Shown here piece by piece: positions 41,739-49,204 of a stretch of 49,443 bases of DNA. The stretch comes from Clostridiaceae bacterium (lineage in GTDB: Bacteria > Bacillota > Clostridia > Christensenellales > CAG-917): the NCBI GenBank assembly GCA_031289315.1, contig JAITPR010000010.1, positions 1 through 49,443 of the forward strand, written 5' to 3'. Position 1 is the stretch's first letter; each line of letters starts with the position of its first letter. Position numbers and translations under genes: made by a program. Below the pieces are notes generated by a model that was not told the origin of the DNA, searched no databases, and worked only from the letters and a program-made list of their open reading frames with translations.

Positions 41739-44174
41739 ATGGGAAAATACGACGAACTGATTTCAAAACTTACGATTGAAGAAAAGGCAGGGCTACTCTC
41801 CGGCGCTACGGCGTGGCTGACGAAAAGAGTGGATCGATTGGGCATCCCGGACGTTTGGATGGCGGACGGTCCTCATGGACTGCGCAAAGAAAGAACCGAC
41901 GCGCCCGCCGTCAACATCATGAAACCCTCCGAACCCTCCACCTGCTTCCCGACCGCGGTAGCCACCGGCTCCTCGTGGGATAGGGCGCTCATAGGTGAGA
42001 TAGGCACCGCCATCGCCGAAGAGGCAAAGCACTATGGCGTGTCGACTGTGCTAGGTCCCGGCGTAAACATCAAGCGCTCCCCTCTCTGCGGACGGAATTT
42101 CGAATACATTTCCGAAGACCCGTATCTAGCGGGTGAAATGGGCACGGCTTACGTAAAGGGCGTTCAGAGTACCGGCGTGGGCACCTCCTTAAAGCACTTC
42201 GCCGCCAACAATCAGGAGTATCTCCGCATGTCGATTGACAGCCGCGTGGACGAACGCGCGCTGCGGGAAATCTACTTGGCGCCCTTCGAAAAGGTGGTCA
42301 AGGAAGCCGCTCCCGCAACGGTTATGTGCAGTTATAACAAGCTCAACGGCGAATATCTCTCCGACAGTAAGCGGTTGTTGACGGATATTCTGCGCGATGA
42401 ATGGGGCTTCAAGGGCATGGTCGTGAGCGACTGGAGCGCCGTTAACGAACGTATCGCCGGAGTACGCGCCGGTATGGATTTGCAGATGCCCGCCAACGGC
42501 GGCGTCGACGACAAACGCATAGTTGCCGCCGTTAAGTCCGGAAAGCTCGCCGAAGCCGACGTGGATAAATGCGTCGAACGCGTGCTGAACTTCGTGTTCA
42601 CAACCAAAAAGAGTGAGGACGCGACATTTAAAGCCGACTTCGCCGCACACCGCGCACTGGCAAAACGCGCCGCCGCGGAATCCGCCGTTCTGCTTAAAAA
42701 CAACGGCGCGCTCCCCTTATCTAAAACCGATAAAATCGCCGTTATAGGTCAGCTTGCAGACCATCCGCGCTATCAAGGCAACGGAAGCTCACGCATCAAT
42801 CCCTTTAACGTGGTAAGCTTTAAACAGCATCTTGAGAACTCAAAGGTACGCTTCGACTACGCCCCCGGCTATACGCAAAAGGGTGACGGATATTCCGATA
42901 AACTGCTGTCGCAAGCGTTGGATATTGCTAAAAACGCCGATAAGGTCGTGATTTTCGCCGGGTTAACCGATGTCTACGAAAGTGAAGGCTTTGACCGCGA
43001 ACATCTTGATATGCCGCGCGGACACGTACGCCTCATAGAGGAAATCTCCAAAATCAATAAAAATACCGTCGTCGTGCTAGTAGGCGGCTCCCCCGTGCGC
43101 TTGCCCTTTATGTGTAAGGTCAACGCGCTTTTGAACATGTACCTAAGCGGCGAAGCCGGCGGTGAAGCCGCTTCGGATTTGCTTTTCGGCGTCGTGTCGC
43201 CCTCCGGCAAGCTGGCGGAAACATATCCCGTTAAGCTTACGGACAGCATTTCGGAACCATACTTCGGCATGGGTCCGTTCACCGTGGAATACAGAGAAAG
43301 TATCTTTGTAGGCTACCGCTACTACGACACCGCAGAAATACCCGTGCAGTTTCCGTTCGGCTTCGGGCTGTCCTATACCAAATTCGAATACTCCGACTTC
43401 ATCGTAGATAAAAAGTCTTTGATAGACGGCGAAAGCCTTACCGCCTCCTTTAATATCAAGAACGTCGGCAAGGTTTCCGGCGCAGAAACGGCACAAATTT
43501 ATGTCGCCGCTCCGAAAACCTCCGTCTTTAAACCCGCAAAGGAGTTGAAAGGCTTTGAAAAGGTCTTCCTTAACCCCGGCGAAGAGAAAAGCGTAAGTAT
43601 CACTCTTGACCCGCGTGCGTTCAAATTCTATAATACGGCTATCTCCGATTGGTATACCGAAAGTGGCGAATACCAAATTTTGGCGGGCGCTTCCTCCAAA
43701 GACATACGCTTGAGCGAAAACGTCAACGTTACCTCCTCCGCGCCCGACGCGCCACTGCCCGATTTCCGCGCCGACGCGCCCGGTTACTACGACATTAAGC
43801 ACTGCGGCGGGCTTCCGCAAGAACAGTTCGAAGCACTCTACGGAAGTAAGTCCTTGAGCAACGAACCCGCGAAAAGAGGCGAATTTACCATAAATTCCAC
43901 CATACAGGACATCGCCGTTACGTCTTTCGGGCGTTTTACGCGCAAGGTTTTGCGTATCGGTCTCAAAATTATTTCGTCGAATTCTGAAAACGCCGCCATG
44001 CTGACAAAATCCGCCGACTATATGCCTTTACGCTCGGCTACCGGCTGGGGTTCGCTTTCGCCTTATTCCGTCTTCGCCGCCGTCGACATCTACAACGGCG
44101 TGAAAGGCAGTGTGAAAAAGTTTTTCAAGGGCTTCCTTAAGAAGTATAAAAATATCGACCCCCGCGACGAGTAA
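41739..44174 (+). CDS. Glycoside hydrolase family 3 beta-glucosidase-type enzyme
   Basis: An 811-residue GH3 protein. The (beta/alpha)8 domain has SLKHFAANNQE and the nucleophile in MVVSDWSAV (Asp231). The alpha/beta sandwich includes the KNNGALPLS start and DREHLDMP. A fibronectin III-like domain (about 560-650, ETAQIYVAAPKTSVFKPAKELKGF) follows. About 145 further residues at the C-terminus match nothing recognised. No signal peptide is present, so it probably acts on imported beta-glucosides or xylosides. AAGGGAG is upstream. A lipoprotein gene follows 34 bp later. Confidence 0.94.
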   Translation: MGKYDELISKLTIEEKAGLLSGATAWLTKRVDRLGIPDVWMADGPHGLRKERTDAPAVNIMKPSEPSTCFPTAVATGSSWDRALIGEIGTAIAEEAKHYGVSTVLGPGVNIKRSPLCGRNFEYISEDPYLAGEMGTAYVKGVQSTGVGTSLKHFAANNQEYLRMSIDSRVDERALREIYLAPFEKVVKEAAPATVMCSYNKLNGEYLSDSKRLLTDILRDEWGFKGMVVSDWSAVNERIAGVRAGMDLQMPANGGVDDKRIVAAVKSGKLAEADVDKCVERVLNFVFTTKKSEDATFKADFAAHRALAKRAAAESAVLLKNNGALPLSKTDKIAVIGQLADHPRYQGNGSSRINPFNVVSFKQHLENSKVRFDYAPGYTQKGDGYSDKLLSQALDIAKNADKVVIFAGLTDVYESEGFDREHLDMPRGHVRLIEEISKINKNTVVVLVGGSPVRLPFMCKVNALLNMYLSGEAGGEAASDLLFGVVSPSGKLAETYPVKLTDSISEPYFGMGPFTVEYRESIFVGYRYYDTAEIPVQFPFGFGLSYTKFEYSDFIVDKKSLIDGESLTASFNIKNVGKVSGAETAQIYVAAPKTSVFKPAKELKGFEKVFLNPGEEKSVSITLDPRAFKFYNTAISDWYTESGEYQILAGASSKDIRLSENVNVTSSAPDAPLPDFRADAPGYYDIKHCGGLPQEQFEALYGSKSLSNEPAKRGEFTINSTIQDIAVTSFGRFTRKVLRIGLKIISSNSENAAMLTKSADYMPLRSATGWGSLSPYSVFAAVDIYNGVKGSVKKFFKGFLKKYKNIDPRDE

Positions 44175-44208
44175 ACTCACAAACCCGAAAATTTAAGGAT
44201 TTTTAACT

Positions 44209-45129
44209 ATGAAAAAAGCCGCGTTGCTTATAATGCTTGCCGCCGTTGCCGCGTTCTCTTTGTTCGTCTTCGCCGCCTGTAACAACACTCCGCCCGAAAA
44301 GCTGATGTCACCCGCTTGGAATAGCTACGAAAAGCTTTCCTATGCGTACGACCACTACGATGGCGATACCATTGTTTCGACCGGCACCTATACCGCCGAA
44401 ATTGATTATATCGGGTATATTAACGACAGCGTGCCGCCCGTCAAAGTCGGCGGCGTGGAAATTCCTCTTAAAGATTACAAAGAGGGCTATTTGGTTACGA
44501 CTACACTCGTGTACGGCGAATCCGGCGAATTTACCAAAACCGTCAAAACCTTCTTCTATCGCAATGCCAACGGTCTGCCCTTCTACCCCGCAGTGTCCTT
44601 TACCACGATAACCGGCGACGTCGTTCCGGAATCACTGCTCATCGTGTACAAAAGCGATAGAAGCATCCAAACCACTTACACCAAAAACGACATAATCAAC
44701 ACCTCGTCCGACACCCGCTTCAATAAAAAGGGCGGACTGGTCTTCGATAACGCGACAATTTATTACGCGCTGCGCGCCTTGCCGCTGGAAGACGCTCCGC
44801 AAATATCCTTCGAAACTACCTACCGGGTGGACGGTTCCGTCGACGCGTCAATTGCCAAAATGTCCGTTGCCGCGGGCGCCGATACAAACATCTCCGACAC
44901 ACGCTTTACGGGCGCCGTCGGTAAGGAGCTTGTGCCGTGCTACACCGTGTCGATTAATAGGGATACATCTCTGCAAGGGACGGGGTATTACGTCTATTAC
45001 GCGAAGGAAGCCGTCTCAAAAGCTGACGGCGACTCCCTAAGAACCGTCAATAAAGTACCCGTCCGCATTAAAGAAGGTAGCACCGTTTATAACCTTACGG
45101 CTATTTCCGTTTCACGGGAAGACGCGTAA
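44209..45129 (+). CDS. Lipoprotein of unknown function
   Basis: A 306-residue protein with a type II signal peptide: MKKAALLIMLAAVAAFSLFV followed by the lipobox FAAC (Cys24). The mature part is beta-rich, with many Thr/Tyr pairs, and resembles no domain I can name. It lies 34 bp after the GH3 gene with AAGG before the ATG, so cotranscription is likely; a link to carbohydrate capture is inference. Confidence 0.75.
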   Translation: MKKAALLIMLAAVAAFSLFVFAACNNTPPEKLMSPAWNSYEKLSYAYDHYDGDTIVSTGTYTAEIDYIGYINDSVPPVKVGGVEIPLKDYKEGYLVTTTLVYGESGEFTKTVKTFFYRNANGLPFYPAVSFTTITGDVVPESLLIVYKSDRSIQTTYTKNDIINTSSDTRFNKKGGLVFDNATIYYALRALPLEDAPQISFETTYRVDGSVDASIAKMSVAAGADTNISDTRFTGAVGKELVPCYTVSINRDTSLQGTGYYVYYAKEAVSKADGDSLRTVNKVPVRIKEGSTVYNLTAISVSREDA

Positions 45130-45358
45130 AGCGTAGCTTATTTTTAAAAAGCGGATTTCCGCTAACAGCGGAAATCCGCTGTATTAACGCAAGGCGCATG
45201 CAGAATGCGATTACACTTATGCACTTCGCTCAAGGTAACAAAGGGCGCAAATTTCGACTGAGAGCAACAGAATGCGCCGTTTTTCCTCCTTTATTCTTGT
45301 AAAACGCTTTTTTTTGTAGTTTTTTTAATATTTTTATGTGTAATATAAATCTATATGA
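45130..45358. other. Terminator-like region after the lipoprotein gene
   Basis: A perfect 14-bp stem (45150-45163 with 45167-45180, loop AAC) is preceded by TTTTTAAAAA; on the minus strand this gives a T-tract, on the plus strand it does not. A second long-range stem GGCGCA/TGCGCC (45193-45198 with 45273-45278) is followed by GTTTTTCC and could end plus-strand transcripts. No coding frame is supported. Confidence 0.55.
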
Positions 45359-45387
45359 TTGACAAAATAATAATATTGTCTTATACT
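45359..45387 (+). promoter_or_regulatory. Near-perfect sigma-A promoter
   Basis: TTGACA, 17-bp spacer, TATACT in AT-rich sequence. The implied start is near 45394. No conventional gene follows for 320 bp; the transcript would cover the 71-bp repeats and then the small lipoprotein ORF. Confidence 0.85.
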
Positions 45388-45443
45388 TTTACACATTGAA
45401 GGCTTCGCAGTCACAAATGCGCCGTTCACGGCATATAAAGAGT

Positions 45444-45585
45444 GCGAAAGCTACTTGCGTCATTTTTGCGACACAAATCAAAGTTGCGTTGCGAAAGTTA
45501 CGCCGTACGAAAGCGCGAAAGCTATCTACATCATTTTTGCAACATACGCCACAGTTACATTGCAAAAGCTTCGTCGAACGCACCG
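45444..45585 (+). repeat. 71-bp tandem repeat, two copies
   Basis: Units 45444-45514 and 45515-45585 both start GCGAAAGCTA, share TCATTTTTGC(G/A)ACA and GTTGCGTTGCGAAAG-like cores, and end near CGTACGAAAGC / CGAACGCACC. They lie downstream of the promoter at 45359. Open frames through them on both strands are repetitive and basic and do not look like proteins. Confidence 0.75.
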
Positions 45586-45714
45586 GCACCAAAAATAAAA
45601 TTACCTTTCGGCAAAGCTGTTGATTTCGCAAGATACTTGCTCCGCATAACACAAGGTTATGCGCCCACATGTATCCGGCGCAAAAAACTCCGTTGCCGCC
45701 TGACAAGGCATAAC

Positions 45715-45816
45715 ATGAAAAAATTCTTAATCATTACCGTACTCACCGCAATTGCCGCAATCCTCACCGGTTGCACCCCCGTCGCGGAGCAAATCGGGAG
45801 ATTAATCGGCGCGTAA
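45715..45816 (+). CDS. Small 33-residue lipoprotein (entericidin-like size)
   Basis: An ATG at 45715 with AAGG 6 nt upstream encodes a short protein: KKF, a hydrophobic stretch LIITVLTAIAAI, the lipobox LTGC (Cys20) and a 13-residue mature tail ending GRLIGA. The mature peptide is too short for an enzyme. It could be an entericidin-like toxin/antitoxin peptide, an envelope stress peptide or a signal precursor. It is probably expressed from the promoter at 45359. Confidence 0.6.
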   Translation: MKKFLIITVLTAIAAILTGCTPVAEQIGRLIGA

Positions 45817-45860
45817 AAATTCCGCTTAAAATAAATCCTCTTTAAGTTTTTATCTAATAC

Positions 45861-45949
45861 GGAAGCGTACCGAAGCGGTCACAACGGGGCGGTCTTGAAA
45901 ACCGTTTGGGTGCAAGCCCACGGGGGTTCGAATCCCTCCGCTTCCGCCA
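45861..45949 (+). tRNA. tRNA-Ser(UGA)
   Basis: An 86-nt body plus encoded CCA. The acceptor stem GGAAGCG/CGCTTCC, anticodon loop CTTGAAA (anticodon TGA), long class II variable arm and GGTTCGAATCC T-loop are all present. It reads UCA and, by wobble, other UCN serine codons. A terminator follows. Serine tRNA genes are frequent integration sites, and conjugative-element remnants begin 100 bp downstream. Confidence 0.97.
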
Positions 45950-45957
45950 TACAAAAG

Positions 45958-45998
45958 CGGCGTAACGGATAAGATTTCCGTTACGCCGTGTTCTTTTT
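45958..45998 (+). terminator. Intrinsic terminator of tRNA-Ser
   Basis: A 12-bp perfect stem (45958-45969 with 45977-45988) is followed by TGTTCTTTTT. Confidence 0.88.
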
Positions 45999-46047
45999 AC
46001 TGCTTATGGTAGCATTTTATTATTTGGCTCAATGCAACTGTTATTAA

Positions 46048-46437
46048 TCATTCTTTCGCGAATACTATTCCGGCAAGCACGAGAAATGGAATGACGATAA
46101 GCGTCATAAAACTCTGCAATGCCCGACCCAATATCTGTCCGTTCGTCTTTTTATCCCGACCCTCCGCGGTTTCCTTTTTCAGTATCGCCACAATGACAAA
46201 TACGATTACAAGTATCGCGCCCACAAGCGTCACGCCTAAGAACGCGTTCTTTATGGCAGAACTTAGAATAAAATGCGTCAGCAGATTTTCGTTCCGTCCG
46301 TTCATAGTCACGGTTTCCAACCCGACAAGCTTTCTGAAAATCTCGCAGATGAAATCTATCAAATAACAAACGCTCTTTTGAAGTGTGTATAGTAATTCAT
46401 AGAACCAACCGAGTAAATCGTCAAATAACCATTCCAT
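46048..46437 (-). pseudogene. Truncated VirB6/TrbL-like conjugation membrane protein (Mbov_0396-type)
   Basis: 129 residues with a hydrophobic N-terminus (LYTLQKSVCYLIDFICEIFRK) and two further transmembrane helices (about 64-86 and 108-126). The pattern matches the N-terminal part of ICE transmembrane proteins of the Mbov_0396/VirB6-like group, which are normally several hundred residues long. Here it stops after FAKE. The order, right after a pilin-like gene, is that of an integrative conjugative element. It is probably a cut-off remnant at the element edge. Family assignment is from recall of sequence pattern and gene order. Confidence 0.6.
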
Positions 46438-46448
46438 TCAGCCTCCCC

Positions 46449-46736
46449 TTATACCTGCGTTTTGACCCAATCGCTTAAAATCGGCATTGCTATCTTCAGC
46501 GCAACTATCAGCACGAAGATGAGCGCGAATCCGATGACCGCGCCGAGTAAATCCTTTTTGGCTTTCTCCCGTGAGTTCTGCTCGTCACTCTTAGCTATCT
46601 TTATTCCTAAGAACACGCAATACACCGCGCCTACGCTTCCCACAACCGCAATCAACGGCCATAATATCGCGTTTATAACCTCCAAAATCGGTGCGATTAT
46701 CGGTTGGAAGTTTATTGCCGCTATAATAAATTTCAT
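46449..46736 (-). CDS. Pilin-like conjugal transfer protein (Mbov_0395/VirB2-like)
   Basis: A 95-residue protein with two transmembrane helices (about 24-46 and 66-88) joined by a basic loop (KIAKSDEQNSREKAKKD). This is the usual layout of VirB2-like pilin subunits in Gram-positive conjugative elements. The start is the ATG at 46736 with GGAGG upstream. It lies 11 bp before the truncated VirB6-like gene. No relaxase, coupling protein or VirB4 is in the window. Confidence 0.65.
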   Translation of the reverse strand: MKFIIAAINFQPIIAPILEVINAILWPLIAVVGSVGAVYCVFLGIKIAKSDEQNSREKAKKDLLGAVIGFALIFVLIVALKIAMPILSDWVKTQV

Positions 46737-46830
46737 TTTCTTTCCTCCTTTCTTTGTTTTCCTCAACATGAAAAGCAGAAAGCCGTCCGCTTCCTGCCTA
46801 ATGTTTTTTTATTTGTTTTTTGTCATGAAA

Positions 46831-46856
46831 AAGCCCGATGTATTTCTATCGGGCTT
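46831..46856 (-). terminator. Intrinsic terminator of the AbiE-phosphoesterase operon
   Basis: AAGCCCGAT (46831-46839) pairs with ATCGGGCTT (46848-46856). On the minus strand TTTTTC follows, 28 bp after the phosphoesterase stop. Confidence 0.85.
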
Positions 46857-46883
46857 ACTTAAAATATATTCTGTTGTTCCGCG

Positions 46884-47471
46884 CTACATCTCCGAGCCGC
46901 GCTTCCTTTCTGTTGATGCCGTTTCTGATGCGTATAGCTTTTCGTAAAACCTCTTCTTGTTTTCGATAAGCTGTTCTAACGTAACGGGCATATATCCGTT
47001 CACATCTACGCCGGCGTTATACGCGTTCAAGTTTTCCAAAACCTCAAATCCGGGGTCACTAGTGTTATTATGGATATGCCCGAACACGTGAACCGTATCC
47101 TTAAAAAGCCCGTTCCACGAAAGCATGGGATAGTGGCACAATACGACCTTTCTGCCATTGTCGCGTATCTCAAGCATATCGCTAATAGACGCGAAACAAT
47201 CCGCCGCTTCAAGGTTATTCCGAAGCCCTTTATCGTGGTTGCCGAGAATTAAATGCTTTGTGCCTTTCAGCTTTTGCAATATCGGCTTCATTGCCTCAAA
47301 GCTACACCATGACACATCGCCCAACACGTAAACCGTGTCCGCATTCGTCACCACCGAATTGTAGTTTGCTATCAACGCCTTGTCCATTTCCTCTGCGGAA
47401 GCAAACGGGCGGTTGCTGTGCTTTATAATATTGGCGTGTCCGAAGTGCCAATCTGCCGTGTAATATATCAT
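46884..47471 (-). CDS. Calcineurin-like metallophosphoesterase
   Basis: A 195-residue protein with the complete dimetal set: D7xH9, GDV at 51-53, GNHD at 77-80, His113 in CHYPM and GHIH at 131-134. Small enzymes of this type are common in phages and mobile elements and hydrolyse phosphodiesters or phosphomonoesters. It begins 15 bp after the AbiEii stop, so it is the third gene of that transcript. Its 3' end shares 18 of 20 bases with the AbiEii 3' end, and both proteins end GSxM. Confidence 0.88.
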   Translation of the reverse strand: MIYYTADWHFGHANIIKHSNRPFASAEEMDKALIANYNSVVTNADTVYVLGDVSWCSFEAMKPILQKLKGTKHLILGNHDKGLRNNLEAADCFASISDMLEIRDNGRKVVLCHYPMLSWNGLFKDTVHVFGHIHNNTSDPGFEVLENLNAYNAGVDVNGYMPVTLEQLIENKKRFYEKLYASETASTERKRGSEM

Positions 47472-47486
47472 AATCCCCCTCCCGCG

Positions 47487-48413
47487 CTACATCGCCGAAC
47501 CGCCTTCCATTTCGGATACAATCTTTTTGAGCGACCGAATAGTATCCTCATACGGCACTTGCTCGTATAACAACTTTGTAGTAACATTTTCGTAGTCGCT
47601 TCGATAAGCTTCCGTGGTGATAATTTCTTTAAGCAGCTTCGGAAAATTCGCTACGTCTTCCGCCGCCGTCCAATTCTGATTGCCTTTTCTGCTTTTCCAA
47701 GCAACTCTGACCTCATCGAATAAGTTTTCCATATCCTTATTCAATTTAATATGCGGTAAAATTTTGTATAGGTCGTACAAATGCCTTGACTGCCAATACA
47801 TTCTATCGTTGATGTAATGCGTGCCTAAAGCAAACACCTTGTCAACAAACGTCCTTTCCAACGACTGTACCGTTACCTCAAAAGGAATCAACCCGTACTC
47901 GGCAATCGCTGCATAGTCGCCGCTCTGCACAAGGTGGTCATAAACGAGCGAACCCGCTTCCATTCGTTGTGTAGGAAAGGTGTCAACAAGAAACATCGTT
48001 TTGACAAGAACCATATTGGGAAACGCAATGCCCTGATACAGCGTTGGATAGCCTATTTTATATCCGTTGTGCGACCTTCCGCTTGCAATATCTTGAGGAT
48101 TTAACAATTCAAATCCAAATTCCCTAACGGTGTCATCAATATGGTCTTTCATCTGCTTTTTCCGGCTCTGTGTCTGACTGTTGACGTTTTCTAAGTTAAT
48201 GTCTATGTCCTCGGAAAACCGCTCTATCAGCTTATAACACTTTGAAAGACACGTCCCTCCCTTGAATATTAGTAACGGCTCTTTTTCCACTAGCCTCTTT
48301 AATACTAAGGTAACATAATAATCTTTCTCTATCAGCGCGGCATCAACACCCGTGTCATCGGTTATTTCCTGAATAACACTTTGAAATAGCTTCCTATCAT
48401 TGTGCAAAAACAT
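47487..48413 (-). CDS. abiEii: AbiEii/AbiGii-type nucleotidyltransferase toxin
   Basis: A 308-residue protein of the AbiEii family (PF08843). The nucleotidyltransferase motif is FKGGTCLSK (about 50-58) with the acidic pair in FSEDIDI (about 66-72). Toxins of this group block growth, in characterised members through tRNA or nucleotide modification, and give abortive phage infection. It overlaps the upstream antitoxin gene by 17 nt. No obvious inactivating change is seen. Confidence 0.88.
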   Translation of the reverse strand: MFLHNDRKLFQSVIQEITDDTGVDAALIEKDYYVTLVLKRLVEKEPLLIFKGGTCLSKCYKLIERFSEDIDINLENVNSQTQSRKKQMKDHIDDTVREFGFELLNPQDIASGRSHNGYKIGYPTLYQGIAFPNMVLVKTMFLVDTFPTQRMEAGSLVYDHLVQSGDYAAIAEYGLIPFEVTVQSLERTFVDKVFALGTHYINDRMYWQSRHLYDLYKILPHIKLNKDMENLFDEVRVAWKSRKGNQNWTAAEDVANFPKLLKEIITTEAYRSDYENVTTKLLYEQVPYEDTIRSLKKIVSEMEGGSAM

Positions 48414-49038
48414 TTTGAACTCCTATGTTTAACAGATTTTTTATTGCTTTTCCGGGGAATGCGCTTGCATAAGTAAATACATCGTTTTGCTTAATTCCGC
48501 GTAGCTTGACAAACTCCCTTATAGCTTCGATTTCTTCTTTACCGAACTCAATTCCGTTCTCATTCATTACCTCTAAAAGTGCCAACGCGTATACATTATC
48601 CTTTGTCACGATTGTTCGTGCTTTTCGTAGAATCAACGTGGAATTGCGGATTGTTATTTCACGCACTCTTGTGGTTTCCTTTGTGGTGACAATCTCCAAT
48701 GTATTAGGAACTTGTGTCGTTAGCCCTAGCGAATTCAACAAGGACAGCCCCGAATAATAGCCGTAAACATCTCCCTCAGATCGTATATATTTTTTCTCCA
48801 CCACTTGCCGAAGCCCTAAACGATACGGTCTACCAAGCGCGGTCATGGTAGGCAAATAATATACTCCCTTCATATACTTGATCATTACGCCGTTCTCGGT
48901 TAGTTCTTTCAGCAATTGCGCAACCCGTACTCGCGAATACTCTTTCCATACGTCAAGGATTTCCTCCGTGAATATCGGTTCGTCATATCTGTATCGTTTC
49001 ACTAACCGGTCAATGAGTTTAACTAAATTTTCTTTCAT
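48397..49038 (-). CDS. abiEi: AbiEi-type antitoxin / transcriptional regulator
   Basis: A 213-residue protein. The N-terminal winged helix (FTEEILDVWKEYSRVRVAQLLKELTENGVMIKYMKGVYYLP) is followed by an AbiEi-like C-terminal region (YGYYSGLSLLNSLGLTTQVP, then VREITIRNS). In type IV AbiE systems the antitoxin represses its own promoter. The start is the ATG at 49038 with GGAGG about 10 nt upstream; the frame is open to 49125 but this covers the promoter. Confidence 0.85.
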   Translation of the reverse strand: MKENLVKLIDRLVKRYRYDEPIFTEEILDVWKEYSRVRVAQLLKELTENGVMIKYMKGVYYLPTMTALGRPYRLGLRQVVEKKYIRSEGDVYGYYSGLSLLNSLGLTTQVPNTLEIVTTKETTRVREITIRNSTLILRKARTIVTKDNVYALALLEVMNENGIEFGKEEIEAIREFVKLRGIKQNDVFTYASAFPGKAIKNLLNIGVQNVFAQ

Positions 49039-49062
49039 AGCGTTGCCGCCTCCATATTTAGT

Positions 49063-49091
49063 ATTATACATACTTCTACATTGCATGTCAA
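49063..49091 (-). promoter_or_regulatory. Consensus promoter of the AbiE operon with a palindrome at -10
   Basis: Minus strand TTGACA, 17-bp spacer, TATAAT: a perfect consensus. AGTAT/ATACT flanks the -10 region, the expected place for autorepression by the AbiEi protein. Confidence 0.85.
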
Positions 49092-49172
49092 ACAAATTAA
49101 TCATCTTCTTAAAACTTTTTACCAACTTTCTATCGGCGATCAGCGAAATTCGGGTATCCCGATTGTCGCCCT

Positions 49173-49195
49173 CTCCCGCCTATTGACGGCGGGAG
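49173..49195. other. GC-rich hairpin before the IS30 fragment
   Basis: CTCCCGCC-tattgac-GGCGGGAG, 8 perfect bp, lies 10 bp upstream of the transposase homology and may mark the break point of the insertion sequence. Confidence 0.5.
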
Positions 49196-49204
49196 GGGTA
49201 ACGC

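Noticed and set aside
43143..43820. 225-codon minus-strand frame opposite the GH3 gene
   Set aside because: The GH3 reading is unambiguous and the antisense frame is a composition artefact.
45396..45714. Basic repetitive frames on both strands through the 71-bp repeats
   Set aside because: Composition and repetition follow the DNA repeat; there is no ribosome site except that of the 33-residue lipoprotein.
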